DNA of 64,000 bases, from positions 2,728,001-2,792,000 of the forward strand of contig JBLDXI010000002.1 in assembly GCA_047495785.1 (NCBI GenBank), read 5' to 3'. The position numbers and the translations under genes were made by a program. The notes under the pieces were generated by a model. That model saw only the letters and a program-made list of their open reading frames with translations. It ran no database searches and was not told the DNA's origin. Every line of letters starts with the position of its first letter. The stretch's first letter is position 1. Below, in pieces: positions 37,908-47,940 of the stretch. Source of the DNA: Lepidodermella squamata (taxonomy: Eukaryota; Gastrotricha).

Positions 37908-38962
37908 ATGTGGGAGCGCATTTCAAAATGCTCCAAAATGATGATCATGATGATCAACCTGTTATCATTTTTTACGGCTCTAGTGGTTCTTGGCCTCGGC
38001 GTTTGGCTAGTAGCAGACCGATTTGAAATTTCAGAGCTGCTGGGTACCCCAATTTATCTAGTGCTTGTATCGCTGTTCCTGATTTCCGGAGGTATTGTCG
38101 TCTTGATAAGCTTCCTCGGATGGTACGGCGCATTTCGTGAATCAAAAACATTCCTGGTTGTTTTCTCTGTACTGCTGGCACTTTCTATACTTGTACTGCT
38201 GGTCGCCATCATTATGGCAGCGTCTTTCCGTGGTGAACTTGGTCAAAGGATGAATGACACAATGCAGCAAACTCTCATGTACGATTACGGCCACAGTACT
38301 AACAATCGTACCTGGAACTGGATCATAACGACAATGTGGGACTCAGTTCAGCGCAAATTGAATTGCTGTGCTGTTGACGATAGTGGTTGGGAAGTATATC
38401 AGCGATCACGATGGTTTGCTTTACAGGGATCTTTGCCACCTACGATGAAGAAATATGTTCCACTGACTTGTTGCAAGTACGACGACTACTCTGGATTTTA
38501 CCTGAACATTCGCTATTGCCAAAATCTGCAGTCTGCCCCACCCAACGTCATTGACGGCGCTCGAAACCGGTTTTTGTTTTACGATGGGTGCTACAAACGA
38601 GGCTATGAATTTGTGTCCGCGAGAGGCTGGGTTGTGTTCGGCGTCGGCTTGTTTGCTCTAATAGTCATGATACTGCATCTCCTCGCAGCTATACATTTGA
38701 TAAGGGTAAGCGTTCTCTGCGAAATACACTTTCTTGGTTATAGTTCTCTTTGTATTTTCAGAAACTTGATGAATACGACAGTCCACGAAGTGAAAAATAT
38801 GACCCCACGCTCCAAAGTGGGGTTGGTGATCCGTATGCATCGGGTGGTCAGTATGATGGCGACTACGATCCTAACAACGAATACCCTGAGTATCAACAAC
38901 AACAGCCGCAACACTCATCAATGTACGCACGTGGGGACGAAGATGACCAAGTCACACTATAA
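37908..38962 (+). CDS. Tetraspanin
   Basis: This is a four-helix membrane scaffold protein that organises cell-surface microdomains. Exons are 37908-38705 and 38762-38962 (332 aa, 56-bp intron). Three hydrophobic helices lie in the first 110 residues (MMIMMINLLSFFTALVVLGL; IYLVLVSLFLISGGIVVLIS; FLVVFSVLLALSILVLLVAI). A large extracellular loop follows, and the fourth helix is GWVVFGVGLFALIVMILHLL. Loop cysteines occur as LNCC, LTCC, YC and GCYK, fitting the family's disulfide pattern. The usual CCG is CCA here, a mild departure. NDT and NNRT are possible N-glycosylation sites in the loop. The C-terminal tail is unusually long for a tetraspanin (about 65 residues, rich in Asp, Tyr and Gln). 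Subfamily is not assigned. Confidence 0.92.
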
Positions 38963-39412
38963 TTGGTCAACCTCTATATATAGTTTCAAAGTCTTAAGCG
39001 GTTACTTTTAGCTGATATCGCGTGTCTTTGCATGCCGAATTGATGTCCTATCGAGGTTGTGTTTTACAAGTAATAATGCATCTTTTTACAATTTTTTATA
39101 CACTCGCTATTTCAAATTTATGGTTGTGAATTTGCGAAGCAAATGCCGAGGTTGTGAAAATTACTTCCAGAGTTTTAACTCGCGCTTCGTGAAAATTGTT
39201 GCTATCATTTATGGATGCGGTCCGATTAATAATTTGCTCTCATATGCTTACTTGTTTTGCTTATAAGTTACTTTTAACATTATCCTTGTTTCAAAGGCGG
39301 ATATTGCTCGCACTTTTTATATTTAGAGAATAAATTCATTCAAATTTACCTGACGTAATGTATATCAATGTGTTATTTAGACGTATTCTGTTAAATTTGG
39401 TATTTATTGGCG
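38963..39412 (+). other. Tetraspanin 3' UTR and spacer before the MOSPD2 array
   Basis: AATAAA occurs at 39329-39334, about 370 bp after the tetraspanin stop and 80 bp before the next start codon. TTATTTAG at about 39373-39380 could act as a splice acceptor for the next gene. Nothing coding was found. Confidence 0.5.
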
Positions 39413-40291
39413 ATGGCTTCTCAACTAGCTGCTGAAATGTTGGCCAAGGTCCCCGAAGACCTAGTCGTCGAGTTTCGAAATCAATTCTTCGAAAGATTCA
39501 GCAAAGAGATCGAAAACAAGGAGTTCGACAAGCGAGATGTTGATGAAATGCTCGATGACATCCGAATCAAAGGCTATCTTTACCAAGCTGAGAACAACGT
39601 GAAAGCAGCGTTGAAAACCGCTCGCGAAATGTTTTTATGGCGCAAAGAGCAAAGAATACGTGATGTCAAATTCGAGGACCTAGACCCGAAAACCCTTGGT
39701 TGGATTTTGTACAAGAACAAGGACAACGAAGGCAATAATCTGCTTTGGTTTCTCATTCGACGTCACAAAAAGGGTGAAATGGTTGCCGAAAAGAAGCGGC
39801 TGATTGCGTTTCTTCTGGAGCAGCACTACCAGAAGTTCCCTGGCGAGCCTCTCGTTGCTGTTTTCGATTTAACCGATACCGGTCTCGGCCAGGTCGACAT
39901 GGAATTGCTGCGATTCACCGTGAATTGTTTCGAATGCTACTTCCCATTCCTTGTCAAGCGTTTGATTGCTTACAAAATGCCTATGATCCTCGATTTTATT
40001 TGGAGAATTGTTAAGAATTGGCTCCCAGGTAAATTGAAGTTCGCATCATCGATTTGCTGTACATTTTTGTTCATTTCAGCGAAATCTCAGGACGAAGTCA
40101 AGTTTGTTTCTGACGATACAATCGATGAATTTATTTCCCGTGAAAATCGTTTTACTCACATCGCCAACGGCGCCGATTCGTTTGCTGATGAGCATGCGAA
40201 CGGCGACAAAGTTTTTCTTTCGGATTCCGATTTATATTGTGGTACTCCGCCGAATTGTGCTTCAGTCTTTCAGCCTCGACGCAGCTCGTAA
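39413..40291 (+). CDS. CRAL-TRIO-only MOSPD2 paralogue A
   Basis: Exons are 39413-40028 and 40080-40291 (275 aa, 51-bp intron). The protein corresponds to the N-terminal half of MOSPD2: an N-terminal helical lead (LLAKVPEDLVVEFRNQFFER type), then a SEC14-like lipid-binding fold (LWFLIRRHKKGE, VAVFDLTDTGLGQVDMELL, PMILDFIWRIVKNWLP, AKSQDEVKFVS). It ends soon after the CRAL-TRIO fold and has no MSP domain or membrane anchor. It is therefore probably a soluble lipid-binding protein. The last residues differ fully from the other copies. It is the first of four tandem genes, 172 bp before copy B. A specific ligand cannot be told from sequence. Confidence 0.88.
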   Translation: MASQLAAEMLAKVPEDLVVEFRNQFFERFSKEIENKEFDKRDVDEMLDDIRIKGYLYQAENNVKAALKTAREMFLWRKEQRIRDVKFEDLDPKTLGWILYKNKDNEGNNLLWFLIRRHKKGEMVAEKKRLIAFLLEQHYQKFPGEPLVAVFDLTDTGLGQVDMELLRFTVNCFECYFPFLVKRLIAYKMPMILDFIWRIVKNWLPGKLKFASSICCTFLFISAKSQDEVKFVSDDTIDEFISRENRFTHIANGADSFADEHANGDKVFLSDSDLYCGTPPNCASVFQPRRSS

Positions 40292-40463
40292 AGCTGTCTA
40301 TTGACATATCGGGTTTATTTGATGAACTATTTATTTCAAGTTTCACCATTTACTCGTGCAATCTCACTGCCATAATCGTGGAAACTGCTTATTTACTTCT
40401 TTGATCGAATTTACAATATTATTTATGGATATTTATTCGATTTTATTTTAGGTATTTTTTATA

Positions 40464-41258
40464 ATGGTAACAACTGCTGATTTGTTGGCTTCAGTCCCTG
40501 CCGATAAGGTGGCTCAATTCAGGTCCCAGTTTTTCGAGCAGTTCAAGAAGGAAATCGATAGTGGCGTGTTCGATAAGCGAGACGTCGATGAAATGCTGGA
40601 CGATGCCCGAATTCGCTCGTACCTATACATCGCCGACGACGATGTGAAAACTGCACTGAAAAATGCCAAAGAGATGTTCACCTTTCGCAAAGAGCACAAA
40701 GTTCGCGATTTGAAGTTTGAAGACATCCAGAGTTCTGTTAAAACCGGCTGGATTTTCTATCGCAACAAAGATACCGAGGGCAACAATGTGCTGTGGCTTC
40801 CGATAAAACGTAACAAGAAAGGTGTGAATATCGAAGAGCGAAAACGGTTGATTATGTTCATGTTCGAACATCACTACCAAACCTACCGCGGCCAGCCTTG
40901 CACTGTGGTTTTCGACTTGAGCGACTGTGGTTTGAGTAACGCGGATTTGGACCTGACACGTTTCCTGGTCAATTGTTTTCAGCTGTATTTCCCATTCCTC
41001 CTTAACAATTTGGTAGCCTACAACATGCCGTGGATTTTGCAAGGTGTCTGGAAAATTATCAAGGGTTGGTTGTCGCCGCGATCGCAAGATAGAATCAAGT
41101 TTCTAAATGGTGCTGACGTTGAGCCTTTTATCAATCGCGCGAATCGATTTACGAACATCGGCGGTGGCGAAGATACATTTTTGGGCCAACACGCTGAAGG
41201 AGACGCGATTTTCACGACTTTGAGTGATTTATACCTCGCATCGCCTCGTGCTAATTAA
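40464..41258 (+). CDS. CRAL-TRIO-only MOSPD2 paralogue B (single exon)
   Basis: A 264-aa uninterrupted frame with the same layout as copy A: LLASVPADKVAQFRSQFFEQ, KRDVDEMLDDARIRSYLYIA, FYRNKDTEGNNVLWLPIKRN, TVVFDLSDCGLSNADLDL, MPWILQGVWKIIKGWLSPRS, and the closing NRFTNIGGGEDTF. No intron is present at the PAKSQ-equivalent point where A and C have one. It lacks the MSP domain and membrane helix. Spacing to neighbours is 172 bp and 183 bp. A TTTTATTTTAG stretch lies just before the ATG. Confidence 0.88.
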   Translation: MVTTADLLASVPADKVAQFRSQFFEQFKKEIDSGVFDKRDVDEMLDDARIRSYLYIADDDVKTALKNAKEMFTFRKEHKVRDLKFEDIQSSVKTGWIFYRNKDTEGNNVLWLPIKRNKKGVNIEERKRLIMFMFEHHYQTYRGQPCTVVFDLSDCGLSNADLDLTRFLVNCFQLYFPFLLNNLVAYNMPWILQGVWKIIKGWLSPRSQDRIKFLNGADVEPFINRANRFTNIGGGEDTFLGQHAEGDAIFTTLSDLYLASPRAN

Positions 41259-41441
41259 TTATTGACCTAATTTATTGACCAACTTCCTATTCCTGTGCCT
41301 TGATTCAAGCTCTTTCATTCAATCAATCCGAGTCAATTTTATTTTTTTGTTCAATCCATATTTTAGCGAGATTTTGTTTTGCCTATCTTAAAATTATTTT
41401 ATTTCAATTTTTTGCGTCATTTGTTTTTGTTAGATTTGATA

Positions 41442-42314
41442 ATGGCTTATCAAACTTCTGCTGAGTTGTTAGCTGAGGTGCCTGACGAATTGATCGGTCA
41501 GTTTCGAACTAAGTTTCTCGAAGAAAATGCGAAAGAAATCGCAGATGGCCTTATCGACCAGCGTGATGTTGATGGGTTGTTGGATGATTTGAGAATTCGT
41601 TGTTTCATCCGATTCGCCATGAATAACTTGGAATCGGCGCTCCGAAATACGAAACGCGTATTTCTGTGGCGAAAAGAGCAGAATATCCGTGATATCAAGT
41701 TGTCCGATTTCCCGGTCGAAGTTTTGCGAGGTTCGGTGTTTTACCGAAACAAAGACCAGTTCGGTAACAACATTTTGTGGGTTCTAATTAAGCGTAACAA
41801 AAAAGGTGAGTTTGACGAAGAGCGGAAGCGTTGCTTCGCCTTTCTGGTCGAACAGCATTTCCAGCGATTCCCCGGCGAGCGTTGCACCATTGTTTTCGAC
41901 TTGACCGACTCGGGTTTGGGCAGCGTTGACATGGAAATTCTCAAGTTTATGATTGCTTGTTTCCAACACCACTTCCCGTTTTTCATTAACAAACTTCTAG
42001 TCTATAACATGCCTTGGATTCTTCAAGGTGTTTGGACCCTGGTCAAAAGCTGGTTACCGGGTGGGTAGTTCTCTTAACATCGCTTGCCTTTCCATCTAAA
42101 TTCTTTAAACTAACATTTCTATAATTTAACAGCCAAGGCCCAGGAAAAAGTCGTGTTTATTAACAACGATTCCATCGATACTTACATTTCTCGAGAAAAT
42201 CGTTTTAAACACATTGCGGATGGGTCGGATGATTTCGCAGAACTCCACGAAGCCGGTGATGCTATTTTCCAATCTTTTTCGGACTTGATCACCGGCACAC
42301 CCCGTAAAGTCTAA
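41442..42314 (+). CDS. CRAL-TRIO-only MOSPD2 paralogue C
   Basis: Exons are 41442-42060 and 42133-42314 (266 aa). The intron falls at exactly the same codon (P-A of WLPAK) as in copy A. Family segments are LLAEVPDELIGQFRTKFLEE, FYRNKDQFGNNILWVLIKRN, TIVFDLTDSGLGSVDMEIL, MPWILQGVWTLVKSWLP and the terminal SRENRFKHIADGSDDFAE. There is no MSP domain or anchor. Without splicing the frame would stop two codons after the donor, so the intron is required. It lies 130 bp before the full-length gene. Confidence 0.88.
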
Positions 42315-42444
42315 CCAATTCAACGTATTTGACCAGATAACGCTTGCAAATCGATTTCCTATCCACTAATTATTTCATTTTATCATCTTTGATTAATGAA
42401 CTCGGTCTATTCATGTAGGTGTTGAATATTTATTGTAATTAACA

Positions 42445-45400
42445 ATGCCTTCCCTTTCCTCGAGTGATCTGCTGGCCGAAGTACCGAACGATCTGGTCTC
42501 TCAATTCCGCTCTCAGTTTTTCGAGCAGTTCAAGAAAGAAATCGACGGAACTGGTTTCGATAAACGCGATGTCGACGATATGCTCGACGACACTCGCATA
42601 CGCTGTTACCTGGTTGCGGCCGATTGCGACATGAAACTCGCCCTGAAGAACACGAAAGACATGTTTTTGTGGCGAAATGAGCAGAAAGTTCGCGACATTC
42701 AGCTCGCCGAATTCCCGTCCGCCATCCTTCGCGGCTCGATGTTCTTCCGCAACAAGGACGTTCAAGGCAATAATGTGTTCTGGTTCCTGGTCAAACACAA
42801 CAAGAAGGGCGTGATGACCACAGAACGAAAACGCTTCTTCTCGTTTCTGCTCGAGCAGCACTATCAAAAATTCCCGGGCGAGCGCTGTACTGTCGTTTTT
42901 GATCTCACCGATACCGGCCTCGGACAGGTATAAAATGCTTTATTAAAATTATGTTTTGTTGGGTATTGTAGGGCTTATAACGAAAAAGTTAATGAAGTGC
43001 ACTTTCATACATAATTTTTTCATAAAATCGTGTTTTTAGCCAAACTGTGATTGGGAATTGGGGTTAGGGTTAGGATTAGAGTTTGCTTGGGGTTCAGGAT
43101 TAAGGTTAGGTTTAGGGTAGTTCGAGTTTCGGGTTGGATTGGTTCGGTTCGACTAAGTTTAAAGTTTATAGATCCGCGCCGAGTGGGCTTGCTCAGGGTT
43201 CGTGCTTTGTGCGGATCTGTTCTACAGTAAAGTAATAACCATTCGGTTGCTTAGATCATCACCCAAGCAGAGGGCCGGCCGAGCATGTGAGTAGCCCGAG
43301 TCGAGGGTCAGCCATGCCGGGGTGTTCGCTGGTTGAACAGATTGAGAGTTGAGGAACTAGTTGATAGTGTTACTACGGACTTCGGTCGCCACTTGCTAAG
43401 CGAATAGTCGCTAACGGCTCGATGTCGAAAGCAACTTGATTTTTAAAACGAATTGATCGTTCAATTTGGCCTTTTGGCTGCTAGCTTGCTCGCGTGGTGT
43501 TGTATGGTTTCACTGTTGGGCAGCTTGCGCCCTTCGTCTGTGTTGTGGTATGCTGGCTGCCTGAGAGCAGATACGAAGTGCTTTATTTTGGATAACTTCG
43601 AGCTTTTGTCACAGCCCTGGGTCAATGCAACCTTCGATAGCCGCGTTGTCACGGGGTGCCTTTTCCTGGTTAAAGTCGTTTCCAGGTCCATTGTTTTCAG
43701 GTATCGGGTTAACAACCGGTTCATCCTCGTTCGGGACGGGCGGGTTCAAGACAACAGATAATACATAGCCGTCTGGTGGATTGCTCCTTCGATTGCTTAT
43801 TCTAAGGGCCTGAATAGTCGCATCCGGTCACATTCGCCTTCAATCTCCACTTTTTGAACCATGTGGATACTTTCGTTAGCCATGCGGTTGATAGATGAGT
43901 GTGGCTGCTGGTCTTTAGCTGCTCAGGCGACAAAATCTGCGAAAAGTCCATTGGTTACGCTTTTTGGGATCTCTCGAGGCAGGTCGTTCCTGTATAGCAC
44001 ATACAAGATCGGGCTGTGAGCGGTGAGCGGCTGATAAATTCAAGGTACCATCAACCTAGAGCCATGCGAGCCTTGACTATAGAAAAATTAACAAACCCTC
44101 ATCGGTAATTTCAAATGTTGCTTATTTAGTGTAAATGCATAGAAGCGCGAAAAATATAAGCTGGAAGCTATAAGCAGCTATAAGCTTGATTTGAGCCTTG
44201 ACAACTTCTTTACCTTGCCTTACCTTACCGCTACCTTATACCAGGGGTTCTCAAACTGGGGCACGCGTGCGACTTGGGGCATTTTGAAGGGCCGACGGGG
44301 AATGCGTGCGACTTGGGGCACGCCGGCCCATTTTTGTCCGTTTCCAGTTTTCTTGTTTCTCATTCATAAAACGCAAAGCGAACTCTGCATAGACATAATA
44401 TCAGTGTATAGACTGACTACTCACGAGAAAAGAGGTGTAACGCCATGGGCGCCAGATGGTCTGCTGATTCATCAATTTCTTGGAGGCCAAGAATCGGAAA
44501 ATTGAAAATTTCCTCCATCGATTTCTTAGCGATGAAAGTAGGCATTAGGAAGAACCAAACGCCATTAGATAGATCTCTCTAAGAGGAACACGGTCATTAT
44601 TTTTTCAAAATTTCAATGAAGAAAGAACTGCTCAAAAATTGGGAAAGCAGTTTTCGCATTCGGAAATAAGCCGTCCCTTAATTTTTAATTAATTTTACTG
44701 ATTTATTCAATAAACACAAAATTGTATCTTTATCTACCTAGGTTTCTTGGTTTTCATTTCTTTCTTGAAAATGAACACCAACATTAGCTCTATTTTAAAC
44801 CAGTCGCACCGGGTTCTGGTCAAGATGACTCGGAAGATTCATTCTTACTTTTCAGTTATTTTTTGTTGCGTTTTGTTCAAATGAGTGTGAAATACCTACT
44901 CGAACCGAATAAAATCAAGTTAACTGCAAAGAAAAAGAGATATCTGCGTTTTAGATTTAATGGATTTAATAGCGGCCTTGGTCGCGTGCCCCAAATGGGG
45001 GCACCGCCGCGAAAAAGTTTGAGAACCCCTGCCTTATACTGCCGACCTTTTCTGATGCATCTGATGAAAATACGCAGTTCATTTTCAAATAACAATTTAA
45101 CAATTTACTATCTCCATCTTTAACTCATCATCGGCATCGTCTCTTTGGTTTAACGACGAGACGCCGCGGCCCGGGTGTTGAACGCCGGGCCGTCGTCAAG
45201 GCCGCGCGGCCTAGGAAACCGTATTTGAATGGGTGTCGTAGGCGTCGGTGGCGTTGCCGGATAGCCAATGGCATCGTTGACGCCGGGCGTTGTTGGCGTC
45301 GTTGTTGACGTCAACAAACCCATTTCCACATCACTGGAACGTGGTGGGTGGAGGCAAAAACGGCGGGCGATAAACGCCACGGTAAGCTGCCTGAAGTTTT

Positions 45401-47940
45401 GATCTGCCTCGGATGCCTGAAGTAAAACAAAAAAAAACAAGTAAATCACGCCGCATTTTTTTTAATCTCAAGCTCGTCGCGATCGCTTTGTCAGCGCATC
45501 CATTTTAGGGTCGTTGCTGAATGCTCTGAAAGCAGATCATCCAGGGCTGGGCCTCCAGGGATTGTAACCTAGACTGGTCAGACGATCTCGAAAACCGAAC
45601 CGAGAGCCACGCAGAATTGTCTTGCTTAAGGTCCCGTACTAGCATCACGAAACGGAGTACTTGATTCGGCTGTTCGGTTTGATTAGGTTTATAGATCCAC
45701 GCCGAGTGGGCTAGCTCAAAGCTCCCGCCCTAACATCACGAAACGGCTTCGCTAGGCTTCGGGCTTATGCGGAAATTGATCACCTTTCGGTCGCTTATTT
45801 CATCATCCAAGCAGAGGGCTTGTGAGCAGCCCGAGTCGAGGGCCAGCAATGCAGCATAAATAGCTCATTTTCAAAAGTTTAGCAGTCTGGAGCACAAATC
45901 GCTTATTTTTTAAGTGTTTTGAATGTTGGCGAGCTCCATTCGGAGATGTGCGATCAATTTACTGGAATTGTTAAAAAGAGTTCCATTTTGAAGAGGAGCC
46001 ATTTACAGAGAGAAGGAAATTTACAGGGAGAAACAGGGGGAATTGTTAAAAAAGAGTTCCATTTTGAAGAATTTTAAGGGACTATTAGTTTGAATTAGCT
46101 AAAATTTCTGGCTGTCCACAGTTTACCGGCCAACCGGCAGGAATTTGGCTGGCCCACACCCAACCTGTCAGTTTACCGGCCGGTCAACCTGACCTGCTTC
46201 TACCTGTGTTTCAGATGTGTCTTATTTAGCTGAATCAATTGTGCTCAAAAACGAAATCGAATATTGATTATTCAACTAAAAAAATTTGGTTTCAAAATGC
46301 TGAGAATTTTACGATTAATCAGATAATGGGCTTACTAAAATTATGCCAAAGTTAAGCTTTCATAGAAAATCAATGATTTAAACAATGGGCGAATCGGGTT
46401 GAAAATCAAGCGAGCAATTGAACATCATGCTGACTTGAGCAGCTATTGAAAGTAGGACATCATTCTGAACTAATCCTGTTTTTTGTAGATGCGGTCCGAT
46501 TCTTTGAATATTGTCTCATATATTTTTACGATTTTTTTTCTAAATTTTACAAAAATAAGCAAGAAATAGTGTAGTTATGAGTTTTATAATTATTTTTGTT
46601 TTTACTCTTAGGCTGATATGGATGTTCTTCGGTTTATGATCAACTGCTTTCAACACAACTACCCATTTTTCGTCCTCAACCTCATCGTCTACAAAATGCC
46701 GTGGATTCTAGAAGGCGTGTGGAAAATCGTCAAAAGCTGGCTGCCGGCGAAATCGCAAGAAAAAGTCAAATTCGTGTCTGGCGATGCGATCGACGTGTAT
46801 GTATCTCGCGATAATCGATTCACCCACATGGGCAGTGGCACGGATAATTTCACCGAACTGCACGGCGACGGCGACAAGATATTTCTCACCATGTCTGAAT
46901 TGTACACCGGCACGCCGCGAGCTCTCAGCCATCACAACGCGTCCTTCGCCAGTGTCTCGGCGATGATGCTGTCAAATAACGATGCGACGTCGATGGTGGC
47001 GCCCAGTGAGTGCGGAACCCTGACCCTGGCCAACAACGACACTGATCAAATGTTCTCGCAAACTGAGAATCTAAACACCCCGCCTGGTTCCCCCGCGCCG
47101 GAGTTAGCGAGCGAGGCGACCGGGTTAGACCCGGCTTCGACCCCGACGCAAGAACGCCGGGCGACTCAACGTAGCGTGTCTCAAACGCGAAATGAGCCAC
47201 TCCTCGAATTTTCGCCGGATAGCCAGATTGTTTTCGATAAAACAGCCACATCTGCCGAAATCATCGAAGCCTCAGTTTACCTGCGAAACGTCTCATCGTC
47301 CGTTATTGCGTTCAAGGTCAAATCGACCTCAATGACTCGCTATCGCAGCAGACCGTGCGCCGGGTTCATCCAACCCGGCCATTTGCGACACGTTCATATC
47401 TCATGCCGCCACGCAGATCGCGGCTATTTGCCTTCCGATCGATTCCTCGTTCAGTACATGCCCGTCGCCGATCAATCGTCGATTGACGCCAGTGTCCCGC
47501 CCGCGACAGCCGCCTCAAAAGTGCTGTCGTCCCGCGGGCAGGGCGAGCGGATGTTCGAGAAGCGGCTCCTGCCAGTCGCCGCGTCCACCTTAACGCCGGT
47601 GGTCGCGAACGGCGACATGAAGTCGCACGCAACCCCTACGCCGACTTTGCCTCACCGCGAGCAGCAGAGCGCAGCGCAGACGAGATCTGATCATCAAAAC
47701 AACCCGTTGCAACAACAGGTCGAAAAACTGGTCGAGCAAAACGAGAGACTCGCGAAGGAACAGGCGAAGCAGCGACGTTTGTTGCAATATCTGGCGTTTC
47801 TCGTCTCGTTGCAATTTGTTCTCATCCTCGGCTATTGCTTCGTCTTTCACGTGTTTCCCGACGAGTTCCGCAGCTTGACGAAACGCGTCGCCGCTTCGAC
47901 GTGTTCGGCGAAACCCGCTAGTCTTGGCTCCGAGCTTTAA
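42445..47940 (+). CDS. MOSPD2: MOSPD2: CRAL-TRIO + MSP domain, tail-anchored membrane contact-site protein
   Basis: MOSPD2 sits in the ER membrane and tethers other organelles by binding FFAT motifs through its MSP domain. Exons are 42445-42927 and 46612-47940 (603 aa; human about 518). The first exon carries the N-terminal half of the CRAL-TRIO fold up to FDLTDTGLGQ. The second resumes with ADMDVLRFMINCFQ. Order: CRAL-TRIO (about 1-260), acidic Ser/Thr linker, MSP domain (about 356-450; VFDKTATSAEIIEASVYLRN, AFKVKSTSMTRYRSRP, DRFLVQYMP), coiled coil (about 524-550) and a C-terminal hydrophobic anchor (about 551-576, LAFLVSLQFVLILGYCFVF). The AFKVKSTS..RY core fits the FFAT-binding face. The single 3.7-kb intron is full of repeats. 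AATAAA follows at 48552-48557. Confidence 0.92.
43059..43123 (+). repeat. Degenerate TTAGGG-like tract
   Basis: About two perfect TTAGGG units are followed by variants (TTAGGATTAG, TTAAGGTTAGG, TTTAGGG). The tract is only about 65 bp. It is a short interstitial telomere-like sequence or simple G-rich drift. It is not proof of the species' telomere repeat. Confidence 0.5.
43150..43320 (+). repeat. Dispersed repeat, copy 1
   Basis: It shares ordered blocks with 45675-45855: TTTATAGATCC, CGCCGAGTGGGCT, GCTC, TTCGGTTGCTTA/TTCGGTCGCTTA, ATCATC, CCAAGCAGAGGGC, GTGAG, AGCCCGAGTCGAGGG, CAGC. No coding capacity was found. It may be a SINE or MITE; no tRNA-like promoter was firmly recognised. Confidence 0.75.
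44242..45031. mobile_element. Non-autonomous hAT-superfamily transposon with perfect 8-bp target duplication
   Basis: The 790-bp element begins CAGGGGTTCTCAAACT and ends with its exact 16-bp inverse AGTTTGAGAACCCCTG, a terminal sequence typical of hAT elements. The octamer CCTTATAC flanks both ends (44234-44241 and 45032-45039), the 8-bp duplication expected for hAT. Subterminal GCGTGCGACTTGGGGCA occurs twice on the left, and related GGGGCACGCGAC on the right in inverse. No transposase domain was found, so it depends on a helper elsewhere. Confidence 0.92.
45150..45416 (-). pseudogene. Orphan terminal exon or exon fragment inside the MOSPD2 intron
   Basis: A minus-strand open stretch has GC-rich, exon-like composition. 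It starts right after a T-rich acceptor (ACTTCAG) and ends in TAA. It would encode about 88 residues with QNFRQLTVAFIARRF, a MGLL dileucine-like motif and a Thr/Pro-rich tail. No partner exon was recognised upstream between 45417 and 46611. I do not recognise the family. It may be a nested gene's last exon, a captured exon or chance. Confidence 0.35.
45675..45855 (+). repeat. Dispersed repeat, copy 2
   Basis: It is similar in order to copy 1 (43150-43320), with about 50 bp extra in the middle carrying CATCACGAAACGG. A second CATCACGAAACGG lies just outside at about 45644. A weaker, partial relative (GTCGGAGTGGCTAGTTCAAA) is at about 49115-49140. Confidence 0.7.

Larger units (their letters stand above)
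42928..46611 (+). other. Repeat-rich intron of MOSPD2
   Basis: Donor and acceptor are in phase (GGACAG before, GCTGAT after). The three shorter paralogues have no intron at this point. The 3.7 kb contain a degenerate telomere-like tract, two copies of a dispersed repeat, a hAT element, an orphan exon on the minus strand and a short direct repeat (45964-45994 and about 46039-46070). Confidence 0.8.

Noticed and set aside
43141-43160. Possible tRNA-derived B box in the dispersed repeat (GGTTCGACTAAG)
   Set aside because: No matching A box at the right distance, and the second copy does not keep the sequence.
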